Assembly: GCA_036346395.1 (NCBI GenBank)
Contig: CM070609.1
Span: 51,098,777 to 51,162,776 of the forward strand
DNA from: Hsuehochloa calcarea
Lineage: Eukaryota > Streptophyta > Magnoliopsida > Poales > Poaceae
DNA length: 64,000 nucleotides
Direction of reading: 5' to 3'
The position numbers and the translations under genes were made by a program. The notes under the pieces are model-generated. The model was not told the DNA's origin. It saw only the letters and a list, made by a program, of their open reading frames with translations, and made no database searches. Below, one piece after another: positions 34,301-45,253 of the stretch. The first letter of the stretch is position 1, and each line of letters starts with the position of its first letter.

Positions 34301-37300
34301 CAACCAGATCGAACTGTGCTGAAGGTCGAAGAAGCAGCCCAAGGTGTAGAGTGCCACGAATATACCGCAGGATACGCTTCAAGGCGGTAAGGTGAGGCTC
34401 CCGAGGATCTTGCATGTGAAGGCGCACCTGACGGCGTAGGAGATGTCCGGGCGTGTGAAGGTGAGATACTGAAGAGCACCAGCCAAACTCCGGAAATCAG
34501 TGGCGTCACTGACGGGGGTGCCATCCAGCGCTGAAACCTTGGAACAGGTATCCACCGGGGTGGAGTAGGGCTTACACTCAGCCATGCCCGCGCGGTCTAG
34601 AATCTCTTGTATATACTGGTGCTGCGAGAGAAAAAGGCCATCGACCGCCACCAACTCGCATCCCGAGGAAGTGATGGAGATCACCCAAGTCTTTCATCGA
34701 GAACTCTGCTTGCAGCGGTGATGGTGCGATGGAGGAGTGGTCGACGAAGCCGTGATGGCGGCGATGTCATCCACATAGAGCAAAGCGGTAGATGAGTTCA
34801 AACCATGGTGGAACACGAAGAAATGCGAGGTGTCGGACTTGGTTTCCATGAACCCGAGAGACACCAAGTAAGTACGCAAAGCGGCCGTACCATGCTCGAG
34901 ACGCTTGCTTGAGACCGTAGAGGAGCAGTTCGGACGGCAGCGAATCTGGATGAGAGGAATCCTCGAACCGGAGGGTGCCTTGATAAAGCTCTCATCAATG
35001 TTGCCATGGAGGAAGGCATTCTTTACATCAAGTCGCCGAATAGGCGATTGCGGGAGAGGGCGGCCAGAAAGCCTGATTCGCACGATAGAGTGGTTTGAAG
35101 GCGGGTCAAGGTTTCGAAAATCAACTCTGGCGCTGTGTGAAGCGCGAAGGACCAGCGAGCTTTGTAGCGCTCGATGAACCATCACCAAACTTGTGTTTGA
35201 AGATCCACTTGCAGGCCACTACATTCGCGCCAGGGGCGCGAACAAGATCCCAAGTGTTGTTACGAGAAGGGCAACATGCTCATCTAGCATGGCAATACGA
35301 TTCGGGTCGGCAAGAAGCGGCCGGTATGTCCTCGGAGCAGAGAGGCAAGCGCGGTGTTGTCTGCGCAGCAGTTGCCGGAAGCCATGTTTCGCCACGGTGG
35401 TCATGGAGTGTGTATTGACCACGGGAATGGCAACTGCGCGCTTTGGAAGGGACGCAGGACGGGCCGAGGCGCCGAGACGCCGGAGACGCAGTGGAGGCAC
35501 CGGAGACGGGCGAGGCGGCGCGTACAGACACTGAGTGGTGACGCGGCCGGCGATTTGCACTGGCGGCCATGAGGAGGCGCGAGGGCGCCGGGTAGCCGTG
35601 ACGTGGTCGTGTGGAGGATCTGAAGCAAACGCGTGGTACAGGCGGGCGTGGTCGAGGGTTTGGTGGCGTCGTGGCGGGAGCGAGCAAGGCGCCGCGGTGG
35701 ACAACTGCTTGCGTGGCGGTCACGGATGAGGCGCTCATTGGAGACCCGGCCGCACATGGCAGTCAAGGCAGAGAATGCGGTGATGGTGATCCGCAAGTAA
35801 AAAGACCGTGTCGGCCTATGGGCACCGAACGGGATTAGTAAAGGTGTCCAAAACTCAAGTCCGCGGTGGATGGGGTGTCCGGGCCGCTCGGCAAAGGAAA
35901 GGAGGACTCGTCCAAAGATCACATGGTGAGATATGATGATCTTGTTGGAGTTGGTGTCTGAGGCAGTAGCCTTTATGATGAGCGAGTAGCCAAGGAAGAC
36001 ACACAAAGTGGAGCGCGATGCAAGTTTGTGGGCGTGCGGTGGTGGTCAAGTTGGGATAACAACGACAACCAAGACGCCTTGAGATGGTCATCTGCGCAAG
36101 GAGAGCCTAGCAAGGCTTCATGAGGCGTCGGAGCGCAGCGTTTTGGTTAGTAAGATGTTGAGTAGAATGGTGGCGGTGTTGGTGCCTCGACCCAATCCGA
36201 GGAGGAAAACAGGCTTGGAAGAGGAGGGCCGAACCACATTGTTGAGAGAGCGGATGGCGCTCGGCCTTCCCATTCGAGCAGAGGTGTAAGGGCACGACAT
36301 TCGGAGGTGAGTGCCAGGTCGAAGGTGTGGCGCTGGTTGTCAAACTCGCGCCCATTATCGCATTGGACGGATCGGATGGTGCGGCCAAACCGTGGAAACA
36401 AGAGCAAAGAAATTAGATAGAGTCGAAAGGTGTCGGACTTGAGGCGCAAAGGAACGCCCACATATAGTGTGAGCAATCATCGAGGATGACCAAATAATAT
36501 TTGAATCCCGAGACACTAGGGACCGGCGAGGTCCATAAATCACAATGTATGAGTTAAAAACTATGTGAAGCACGTGATCTCGACACGGGAAAAGGAAGAC
36601 GAACATGACGCCCGAGTGACAAGCATGACATATAGTATTTTAATGTCTTTGTTATAAGCCAAAAGTTTGGACAGAGTCTCAAATCCAGGATGACCAGAGA
36701 CGACGATGCCATAGAGTGGACCTTGCGGTGGTGGCGAGGTGTGCGGCGAAGTGATGGCGCGCGAGAGACGAAGAGGGTACAACGGCCCGAGCTATTGCGC
36801 TGGTGATCACTCTCACGGAATGCAGATCCTTCACGTAACAACCAGCGAGGTCAAATTCAACAGAACAATTGTTGTCGAGTGAATCGACGACGCGAAATTA
36901 GGTTCTTAATAAGACCCGGAGAAACAAGGACATTATTAAGACATAATGAACCGGAAGATGAGTTGTGCCAGTGGAGGTGACGGGAAGTAAAGCACCGCTG
37001 ACAACAATGGAAGATGGAAGAGGATACCATTGGGAAGAGGTGTGGGAAAGAGTACCAGCGTCGGAGGTCATATGCGAGTGGCGCCGGTGTCGAAGATCGA
37101 TCGTGTTCTTTGGTAGTCGACACGGTGTTGAAGGAGGAAGCGGACCTGCGCGTCCCAAGATGGCATGCCACCGTGGGGTAGTAGTAGCCGGGCGACCACG
37201 GCCTTGGGCGCCGGCGACGAAGGCTGCTGGTGAGGAGGACAAGCGGCAATGGAGCTGGGGGAGGGCGATTCCTGTGCCACATCTTGATGGGCCGGACTAG

Positions 37301-40300
37301 GGCTTGTAAAGCCGGGCCATGGACCGCTGGAGGAGCTGCGCGAGGATCTTTCTTTGGATCGCGCAGAGAGCCGGACCAGCGCGGCGTGCTAGGCTCGCCG
37401 CTTCTTGCCTTGCCGCCACCGCGCGCGCGCTTGTCGCCTCTTGCCGGAGTTCCCGGAGTTCCGCATTGTTTCGGAGAGGCGGCGGGAGGCCGCTACGGTG
37501 GTGCAGATGGGCTTGTTGGGTTCTTGACAGCCAGGGCCGCCAATGGTAGGTAAGGAGGGCGGTTGGGAAGGCACCGAGCGATGAGCCATGTTGAGTTCTT
37601 CAAGCGCGGATCGGTCGGGCTTCGGGAAGGTGGGACGGGCGCCCGCTTGAAGGTGCATGCCGATGGAGGCGGCGCTCGCTGAGGCCGCGGATGACGTTGA
37701 GGACGAGCGTCGATCGGTGGCGACCTCGCCGTCGCCAGGGCATCGGCCATGGACTTGAACTTGCGCAGTGGTCGGTGATGGAGATCGCCACAGGCGAAGT
37801 GGCGGAAGCGGCGTCGAGGTAGAGCGCTTGCCGCTCGCGATTCTTAGGAACTCGTGCTCCGAGGCGAGCCGACGGAAGCGAGCGATGGCGATGGCATGAT
37901 TGTCCCGAACAATCTCCTCGAGATCGGGAGAGCGTGCCAAGGAGCCACGCCATGACAACGCGATCCATGCGCTCCCGGTCGGGGTAGGTGTGGTCGGCGG
38001 CGTCGGTGAGAACATGGCCCCAGAGGAGAATTTCCCAAGAACGGGGGCATCCGGTGGCGCCACGGTGTAGTTGTTGTTCTCCATGTCGAGGGCGGCGGGG
38101 GCGAGGCGTGGATGTTCGGGCGCCGACGGCTGGCGTGGAGGTTGATGATGGCGGCGGCCTCGTCGTCGAGAGGCGTCCGGGCGGTGAGAGAACCACCGTC
38201 GCCACCGCCGCCGGTAGAGGCGGCGTCGTCTTCAGTGGGATGGCGGCCTCGGCGCTTCCGCCTCTGGGCGGCTGCAGCGTCGCGCGCTTGGCGCGGCGGC
38301 GACATCGCTGACTCGAAGGCGCGGCCGCGGCCTCGCCTTTCGGCGGCTGGCGCTACTGGAGAACAGCGGCCGGGTAGCCGCTCTTTGGCGGCGACGCTCT
38401 CAGCCAGCCAGGCGCTTCGGCCTCGTGCACGGCACGCTTCGGCCATGGTGGCGGGTGCGTTCAACCTCGGCGGCCTCGGCATCGGCAGAGGCGGGTGGAG
38501 CGGAGCGTAGCATGAGGCGGGGAAGGATGCGCAATGGGAGGCGCGAGGTGCGCAATGGAGAGGCGCGCATGTTAGAAGCGCGGAAGGAGAAAAAAACCTA
38601 GGCGTCGATACCATGAAAGCAATCGTATGGCACTAGAATTACTTGATGAGGCCAATAGGCGGGGTACATATATATAACCGAGCGATCGGTGTGAACACGA
38701 GACCAACCGAGCGGTCGGTGTGAACACGAGACCGAAACGAACAGTCGGTGTGAACACGATCCCGAACCGAACAGTCGGTCTGAACACGATATTTGTCTAA
38801 CAATACCCTCTTATGCCATCATTGACCAGTCAAGCCGTGAAGTAGCTGTGAAAATGCCATTTTGCCATGCGTAAATTTGTTCAGTGCCATCACAATTGTT
38901 CGTGAGTTGCAAAATACTATCACGAACAAGGTCGATTGAAAATACTGTCGCAAACACGAAAAACTCGAAAAATACTATTGTTGTCAAGTTTTCCGTCCAA
39001 AACAGTTGTTAGAGCCTTTCTTAGAGAGAAAATTACAGAAATACCAACAACACCCCTCGTATAGAATAGTTAGAGAAAATACAAATTAAATCCTCAAAAT
39101 ACCAAACAAAGCTAAAAAATTCTAGCCAAATTCATAGAAATTCCCTCGGACATTTTGCACTTATCAAAATTATTTTCAACTTAAATTTGGTTATCATTTT
39201 TACACAAGAAATATTTTTCAAACTGAAAATACTTATAACTAGAAAAATAGCAAGATAGCTCTAAAAATTCTATCAAAATTTCATAGTAGTTAAATGGGGT
39301 ATTTTGAGCTTAATTAAAATATTATCAACTTAAATTGGTTTTTCATTTTTACACAGTAAACAATTTTAAAAGCTGAAAATACTTTTTAAACTAGAAAAAT
39401 AGTAAGATAGATCTAAAAATTCTATAAAAAAATTTCAGAGTGGTTAAATAGGGTATTTTGAGCTTAATTAAAATATTCTCAACACAATTTTAGTTTTCAT
39501 TTTCGAAATACAATTAAATTATTTATCTATCCATTTTTTATGTTACAACATTCCATTTTGCCTATCTCCCAAGCCAAGCCAAGCCTCGCCACCACTGCCC
39601 TTCACCATAGGCGCTTGACGAGAAGCAAGGGTAGAATGACATGTGGGGACGGCTTTAGGGAAAAAAGAAAGAAATAGAAATAGAAGAGCGAGAGTAGAAG
39701 ATTCATTTTGTACCCTTGGGTCGGAAAATGTGACGGAATTGGCATTTTCCAGAGTGATGGCATTTTCCAATCGACCTCGACCGCGATGGTATTTTGCAAT
39801 TCACAAACAATTACGATGGCACTAAACAAATTTACCCTTTTTCTATTGTCGTCTTCTTCTTCCTTCTTCTCTCTCACACACAGTACACGCGCGCGCGCAC
39901 ACAGAGAGAGTGGCGACCACTGCCATTGGGCAACTCCACCAGACCACCATCGCCGCCGCTAGGCTGTTCCACGAGGGCACCGACGCTGCCGAGACTCTTC
40001 GCCGACGCGCTTGCCCTCGTGCCCTCCGGATTTGTCGCGCCGCTCCCAACAGACTCCATCGCGAGGTCGAGCTCATGGAGGCATAGCCGGTGGAGCAACA
40101 GATCTGAGCAGCGCGAGGCCGGTGGAGGCGTTGCGGCGGTGGAGTAGCACGGTGGCGGCGCTCCCTCGTCGATGCGCATGTCGTCCTTGCCTCCGGCCCA
40201 GATCTGGCGCCGTCTCCCTCCCTCAACGATGACGGTAGTAGTGGCTAGCAAGTTCTCTCCCTCCACCAACCGCCATGTGGCCCCCTTCCACGGCGCGGCG

Positions 40301-42215
40301 GCAACGAATAAATCCGTCGGTGTGGAGGCTAGATCTGGTCGAAGGAGAGGCCAACCGACTGCCGGAGCCCGTGGTGCAAGAATGCACACACAAACAGATA
40401 CACACACACACAAAGAGAGAGAGAGAGAGAGAGGAGATAAGAGGAGGTGGCGCGGGGTGTGTAGGCTTGCTGCTGGTGAGGGTCGACGGCAGCGATGCGA
40501 GTAGAGGAGGCGGCGGCGATGGGTGCTCAGGATATGAGAGAGAAGCAGGAGGGGAAGGAAAGAAAAGAAGGAAGGAGAAGAAAGAAAAGGAAGAGAAAAA
40601 ATGGGAAGGGTAATATGGGTATTTTTGAAAAAGTTAACGTAAATTATCTAATGGAGTTGACAGCAGTGGCATAAAAGGGTATGGTTTCGAGTTTGCAGTG
40701 GTATGCAGGGAAGAAATCACTTTACAATGTCGATCGTGGATCCTAACATTTGCAGTGGTATATAATTTTGTTCCCCCTCAACATACTATGTGCAGTGTGC
40801 ACAAAACTATTTTCACAAAGGTCGTCAATTATTACAAAATATAAACATGCAAATTCACCAATCATGGTCATACCTGTTCATAAGAGAAAACGTGTGTGGC
40901 ATACATGGATGGGGCAACTCAACTCTCACGGCTTGGCTGAACAGGCATGATGCATCGTCAAGTATCACTCAAGTTTCCTTTACTAATTATATCACCTCAC
41001 CAAGGGATTTGTAGTTAAACATACTAGGAAACCCACAAGTTTAGCAAATGTCTCATCAATTTAAGATGAATGCCTGGGAGTAATTAACTCCAGTATGCTG
41101 GCTAGTTCCCTAAAGCTAGGTCTTATGAACCTGTCTATCTTGCTTCAAAGGATACGCTGAAATCCAAAATGCTGAGATTCTTTTGTCCCTCAACTGACTA
41201 AATGGCAAGCATACAGTAAAATGAGTAGTAGTTTTGTTAACTAAAATACTCCATATGGCCAGGTATGCATGATCTTTTTGATAGTGGTCACACTGCCAGA
41301 TAGAGTGTTGATGTTGATGGCATTCAGTTGTCAGATCTATTGTTCACACAAAGCATTGAGCACGTCAAATTGTGTATATTGATAGTCGGTAAGTACATCA
41401 ATAGCATTCATGAGAAGAGTCAAACTATTTAGCCTTATTAAGTTATTAAAAAAATCAGTAATTGGTGGAATAACTGTCCTGTTTGAGAAGATACATCCAC
41501 GCTCAAATTGGTTCAATCTATTGAAGGGCAAAATCAAGCTTTTTGCTAGAATTCAATATAGAATTCAATAGGTGACTATACACATCACACCTTGTGGGAA
41601 AAGAGTTACTTCTGCTTGCTCAAAAGATTGCAACTCACCGTCATACTCTTGTCGACATTTTTATGCCTGTTCTTCTGACTATTATGTAACCACTGTAATT
41701 CGATGGCAAACCGCCTACTTGGATGAGGACGTTTTATGCCAGTGTTACTGCAAATCTAAGTGCAGCGACAATTTGGAAAAATAAGATGGAAATTTCATTC
41801 CAGGTAAGATTCCCGAAAAAAGAACTGCTGGGCAATGAGGTCAAGGCTCGATCTTGGCACCAAATCAGTTAACTAGCGCTTATATCCATACTACTAAAAG
41901 CAACATTTCAAGATTTAACCGCATGGACAGTAACCATATGAAGGGTCGCTCGCATGATGGATCGGGAATTAAATTATCGGATCTGAGAGCTCGCATGACG
42001 AATCGGGAACACACCGTAACAGATCCAAGAAAGAGAGATGAGCAAGAGAGATTCTATCTTTACCTCTCGGAGAGCTGGTGGCCGACCTGGAATCCGATGG
42101 CGTCGATGCGGCGGGCGGCGAGCTCCGGCTTGGCGGCGTAGAAGCGGCCGCAGTAGGCGGCCACCATCTCCATCACCACCCCGTCCACACAGCTCTCCGC
42201 CACCTCCCGCCCCAT
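31337..42215 (-). CDS. TRS33: TRAPP complex subunit 6 (TRS33/TRAPPC6B), four exons
   Basis: Minus-strand exons at 42215-42064, 33034-32917, 32838-32610 and 31365-31337 total 528 nt, encoding 175 aa with intact GT-AG junctions (donors GTAAAG, GTAACG, GTGAGT). Seen: start MGREVAESCVDGVVMEMVA, then ARRIDAIGFQVGHQLSER, RPRFSDHLEAIKFICKDFW, GTFVLQDNRFRWLTR, YFPCGIIRGALTNLG and the end NLPACSFVVRMKT. These match the Bet3/Trs33 family almost residue for residue as I recall the Arabidopsis protein, and the length is normal. Known: TRS33 is a small scaffold subunit of TRAPP, the Golgi vesicle-tethering and Rab-activating complex. The 9-kb intron 1 holds nested transposons, yet every exon is intact. 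This is probably a functional housekeeping gene. Confidence 0.96.
32218..32522. mobile_element. Putative MITE in intron 3 of TRS33
   Basis: Inverted ends agaattcttttatggtacac and (reverse complement of the right end) agaaattttacggtacattc agree over about 20 bases. The 305-bp element is AT-rich and non-coding. A target duplication is not clear. Confidence 0.55.
32610..32838 (-). CDS. TRS33: TRS33 exon 3
   Basis: 229 nt, acceptor ATACAG, donor GTGAGT, separated from exon 2 by a 78-bp intron. Without splicing the frame would read on to a stop 22 nt past the donor, which would replace the conserved C-terminus. Confidence 0.95.
32917..33034 (-). CDS. TRS33: TRS33 exon 2
   Basis: 118 nt between the acceptor TTCAG and the donor GTAACG. 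Encodes TMERPRFSDHLEAIKFICK through NLKTNHR. Confidence 0.95.
33641..33830 (-). repeat. Copia 3' LTR
   Basis: 190 bp. Contains four degenerate copies of gaacagtcggtgtgaacacg and a TATA box (GTTATATATATG on the minus strand). Confidence 0.95.
33831..33841 (-). promoter_or_regulatory. Polypurine tract of the copia element
   Basis: On the minus strand CGGGCGGGGCG abuts the 3' LTR. Confidence 0.65.
33850..35190 (-). pseudogene. Copia reverse transcriptase and RNase H region, frameshifted
   Basis: Reverse-transcriptase landmarks: RRLDVKNAFLHGN and the catalytic YVDDI at 34763-34777. RNase H landmarks: YSDDDWAGCPDTSKSTSGYA, LAPAEYRGVANAV and YCDNIGAIYMLSN...RTKHIEIDLHFVR. The YVDD active site survives, but the frame shifts several times, so no full enzyme can be made. 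Confidence 0.88.
36100..37282 (-). pseudogene. Copia protease and integrase region, frameshifted
   Basis: In order on the minus strand: protease active site IFDTGAT (about 37085) with following HMTSD in another frame, then NNVLVSPGLIKNLIS, the gag-pre-integrase region with RLGHPGFETLSKLL, and the integrase core with VILDDCSHY-like and FGRTIRSVQCDNGREFDN segments. Multiple indels make it non-functional. Confidence 0.8.
37389..38084 (-). pseudogene. Copia gag (capsid), frameshifted
   Basis: Begins at ATG 38084 (MENNNYTVAPPDAP). Segments in alternating frames read TDAADHTYPDRERMDRVVMA and IVRDNHAIAIARFRRLASEHEFLR, the gag of rice-type copia elements. Several small indels break it. It overlaps many spurious GC-rich frames. 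Confidence 0.75.
38601..38613 (-). promoter_or_regulatory. Primer binding site of the copia element
   Basis: On the minus strand TGGTATCGACGCC directly follows the 5' LTR. It begins like the Met-tRNA site and diverges after seven bases. Confidence 0.75.
38614..38802 (-). repeat. Copia 5' LTR
   Basis: 189 bp, differing from the 3' LTR at a handful of bases and with one small deletion. Same TATA box and internal repeats. Confidence 0.95.
38869..39837. mobile_element. Nested 969-bp long-TIR element
   Basis: The left segment (38869-39000) and the reverse complement of the right (about 39705-39837) match over about 130 bases, e.g. gtaaatttgttYagtgccat. The flanking 9-mers ttttgccat and tttttctat agree at 7 of 9 bases. 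The interior is AT-rich and non-coding with a tandem repeat. It resembles the outer element in its tgccaYtgcaaa-type repeats and is inserted inside it. Confidence 0.7.
39110..39525. repeat. About 150-bp AT-rich tandem repeat
   Basis: Nearly three degenerate copies, with ctgaaaatactt at 39223 and 39373 as the register. Each contains gggtattttgagcttaatta or a decayed version. Confidence 0.8.
40765..42063 (-). other. 5' part of TRS33 intron 1 outside the transposon
   Basis: AT-rich intron sequence from the donor at 42063 to the transposon. No coding or RNA signal recognised. Confidence 0.5.
42064..42215 (-). CDS. TRS33: TRS33 exon 1
   Basis: 152 nt, GC-rich, from ATG 42215-42213 to the donor GTAAAG. 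Ends after two bases of an Arg codon completed by exon 2. Confidence 0.95.
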
Positions 42216-43017
42216 CCCCTGGCGCTTCTAGCTCCCCTCCTCCTCGACGACTTCGCCTGTGCGTGTGCTAGCGAGCGGAGGGGCGAGAAGGTCTGGTTGG
42301 AACTCGGGGCGGCGAACAGCGCGACCTTGTCGACTACGCCGTGAAACTTACGGTTTCGCTCATTGACTCGTTGGGAGCATGGTGGGTTTAGGTTCCGACT
42401 AAGACCCAAAGTTTTTTTTCTTGTCAAAAACCATTCACTGATTTTATCTACAAAATCATTGTTTTTTTCGACCGTTGTATCAGATCTTGATTGACCGTCC
42501 ACGCTCCCCTCACCTTCTACACAAATCCAACCCAACATAATTGGGCTTAGTCTGAATACATGCATTGATACTGGTGTTAGATTACTCTTTTGATATTGGC
42601 CCACATGTCAAACTTTTTTGCGGGCAAATGTATGGGAAGAGGTTCACCCATTGGGCGGAAATCTGCACCCACGAGTGGGCATAAAACTAAGAATATATCC
42701 ATCTCTATTAGCATTTTTACCTACGGATAACCAGGTTATCGGTGGAGATTATCACCCCTAATACCACGCATGAAGAACTCGTAAACCAACTTGAATGGAT
42801 CAAATTGTAAGAAATAAAACTTCTGGCACAAACTGACTTGCACTAGATGATTTCTCCCTCTCTTGCTGAATTTCTCTCAACACAACCTCAGAAACTAGAC
42901 CATGCTAAATGGGTTGTCCTGTAGACGGCCACCAAGCACTGTGATCTTGTTGGCTCGGCCTGAACACGATATGTCCTAACACATCATGTCGTGCTTGGGT
43001 CGTGACCCTAGCCCAGT
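42216..43017. other. Promoter-side flank of TRS33
   Basis: A GC-rich leader (42216-42300) precedes TRS33 in its transcription direction, then AT-rich DNA. I see no convincing TATA box, as is common for housekeeping genes. No other gene recognised. Confidence 0.4.
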
Positions 43018-45253
43018 TGTAATATCTTAAAATTCACTTTTGGGAAGATATAATATAAATGCATTAGGAAAAATTATTTTGATCATTCTGCATATGAAAA
43101 TCCAGTCATGTTTGAATTTTAAACTTTTGTTTAAAATCAAATCAAGAAATACAAATAAACATGCACTTAAAAGAAATTGGATAAAAATAGTATGTGAGAG
43201 AATTGTTTTGGGCATAATCTCTCGGGAAAATTTATTAAACAACTTATGCGAATTTTTATTAAGAATAAAAAATACAAATACATAAGAGCGGAAAATTATA
43301 AGAATTTTAGAGCAAATCATATAAAAGGTAAACTTTTGAAAATTTTACATAAGGAACTACATTATGTCAGGAGCCCTCAAAAAAAATTTCACAAAATTTG
43401 GACTTCGCTTGCACAGTGTAAAAATTCAACCTTTGAAATCCAAAACCCTAACCTAATTTCTCTCTCACCTATCACTGACCAGTGGGCCCCACTGGCAGGG
43501 TTCCTTCTCCACGCAGCCGTGCGCCAACCTTATGCCTCGCCCACGCCTCCATCGAGCCCTTATCGTTGCCAACCACTTGCGCCCATCGTTTTGCCACACG
43601 CCCCTGGTTTCTCCTTCCTCGCTTCCATCACCCACCCACTGCCCCTGCTCGCCCATCCCTACCCGTGTCATCATTAGCGCACCCGAGCGTGTCGCCGCCA
43701 TTGTCCGTGGGCAACCCGCCTCCTCATGAGCTCTCCACCTCCATCGCTTATAAAAAGATCGCCCAAGCCTCCTCTCCTTTCCTCCTCATTCCCACCTTCT
43801 CCTCCCTTAGTTGACCTCAAACACAAAGGGAGATCAGTTCCGCTTCACCTGTCGCGCCGCCACCACCATTCCCACCACCTCAAGGGTTTTTCTTCACGCC
43901 ACTCGTGTCACCTTGTGTTCCGAGCACTAGGATCTTTTTCCTCACTTGATTTCCTTTGACTCACGAGAACTCGCCGAATTGTTGTTTCTTCCCAACTACG
44001 GCAGACAACACCACCTTCATCGCCATCTCCTCCTCGGTGAATCCCACGCTGATTGGTTGTACCAGAGCACCCGAGGACCTCTTGAAGCTTCCTCAAACCG
44101 CCTCGAGCCTCATCTTCGCCTCTAGTGAACTCCCGCGCCAACCTCCCCGTCGCTACCTCGGTTTACCATCGCCAAGCTTTCTCCGGCCTCCTCCATCCTC
44201 TCTCTCGATATCGGTGAGATTCTAGTGCCATGAAGATACTCATGCACGTGTTCATTAGCCAAAAGCGTTGCTTGGTCATCATGACCACCATGGCTGTAGC
44301 GTCACCACCGCTTCTCACCATCGCGCCATCACTGTAGGCCACCCTAACCATCACCACCGGCACCATCAGGTATGCAAGCTCGAGGGGAACCATTTTGGGC
44401 TTACCCTATCACATCCGTGCGCCACTGTGCCGGTGACAAGGGTAGCAATGAACGCCCGAGCGATGCTTTGTGCTGTCCAAACAGAACACACACTATAGCA
44501 TCATCATTAAGAACTAAATCACAGTCGATAGGGCAAAGCAATGATTACCTGTCGGTATAGTTAATTCTTGAGTCACTGACGCGTGGGCTGGTGAATAGAA
44601 ATCGAGGAGTAATTAATACCTCACGTTCGTAAGAGTCATTGACACGTGGGTCCCATAGCCATTAAGTGTATACTAAACCACCCCATGAACCTGTGCACTG
44701 TGCGCATGTACTCTGGCCCATGCGCTATTTCCGTGAACCAAGTCACTGTCAAACAGACCCCACATTTCAGATTAATAAAAATCAAAAGAAAATAGAAAGT
44801 ACACTGTTAGATTTGAGGAAATACACTTTCCTTACTGGAAAGCGTAAACCTCAGTGAGTCTAGAGGAGAATACACTTTCCTTACTGGAAAGCATAAACCT
44901 CAATATAACATATGAGATAATATGATTTCTCTGCTGGAAAGCGTAAATCTCAGAAATTGCGCTTTCAACGCCATTTTTCTTTTTCTTTTTTTGGAATTTC
45001 CAAACCAAACCGAATTAAAACCTTAATAACTTTTAGATAATAACTCCAAATTGAATGATTCTTATTTCTAAATTCATATAAAATCATGCTCTACTTGAAT
45101 ATACAAAAATATTCGAATTTGGTTGCTGTTGAATTTATTTGGTATTATTTATTTCATTTCCGGCTCTTTTTGGATTAGACGTTGATTGCTTGAGCGAATA
45201 TTTCGACCACCAACTATCCTCATATTCAGAATAACAAGAGCAAGGTAAGTACC
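43018..45253 (+). mobile_element. Partial Tekay-like LTR
   Basis: Begins TGTAATATCTTAAAATTCAC and has the same plan as the LTR at 45254: AT-rich start, GC-rich block (43430-44480), then gattagacgttgatt and the phrase caaggtaagta. The 45254 element begins just after that phrase, so it probably inserted here. The remainder of this LTR is not found downstream. Confidence 0.55.
44815..44953. repeat. Three-copy tandem repeat (actttccttactggaaagc)
   Basis: Three degenerate copies of about 55-60 bases, each with a tactggaaagcRtaaacctc-like core. Confidence 0.85.

Larger units (their letters stand above)
33641..38802 (-). mobile_element. Full-length, decayed Ty1/copia retrotransposon
   Basis: Two LTRs of 190 and 189 bp (33641-33830 and 38614-38802) with ends TGTTAGAC...GCTTTCA on the minus strand, flanked by the perfect 5-bp duplication ATACC (33636-33640 and 38803-38807). 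The minus-strand order gag, protease, integrase, reverse transcriptase, RNase H is the copia order. Total length 5162 bp is normal. All reading frames are broken by small indels, so it is inactive. It is inserted in the left TIR of the Mutator-like element. Confidence 0.95.
33552..40764. mobile_element. Long-TIR Mutator-like element in intron 1 of TRS33
   Basis: The left end (33552-33640, continuing 38803-38832 past the copia insertion) and the reverse complement of the right end (about 40650-40764) match over roughly 120-150 bases, including tatataccactRcaaatgt and aaactcgaaaccatacc. Flanking 9-mers are alike but imperfect (aaatttttt and aattttgtt, 7 of 9). Stripped of its two insertions the element is about 1 kb, with a GC-rich core (39850-40600) and no transposase. 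Known: long TIRs and 9-bp duplications mark Mutator-like elements, and a GC-rich core suggests a Pack-MULE carrying a gene fragment. The donor gene is not recognised. Confidence 0.7.

Noticed and set aside
37844..38614. 256-codon minus-strand frame rich in Pro and Arg
   Set aside because: It is an out-of-frame shadow of the copia gag region in GC-rich DNA.
43246..44500. Several Pro/Ser/His-rich frames
   Set aside because: They sit in the GC-rich block of a Tekay-like LTR; equivalent blocks in other LTRs lack a conserved frame.
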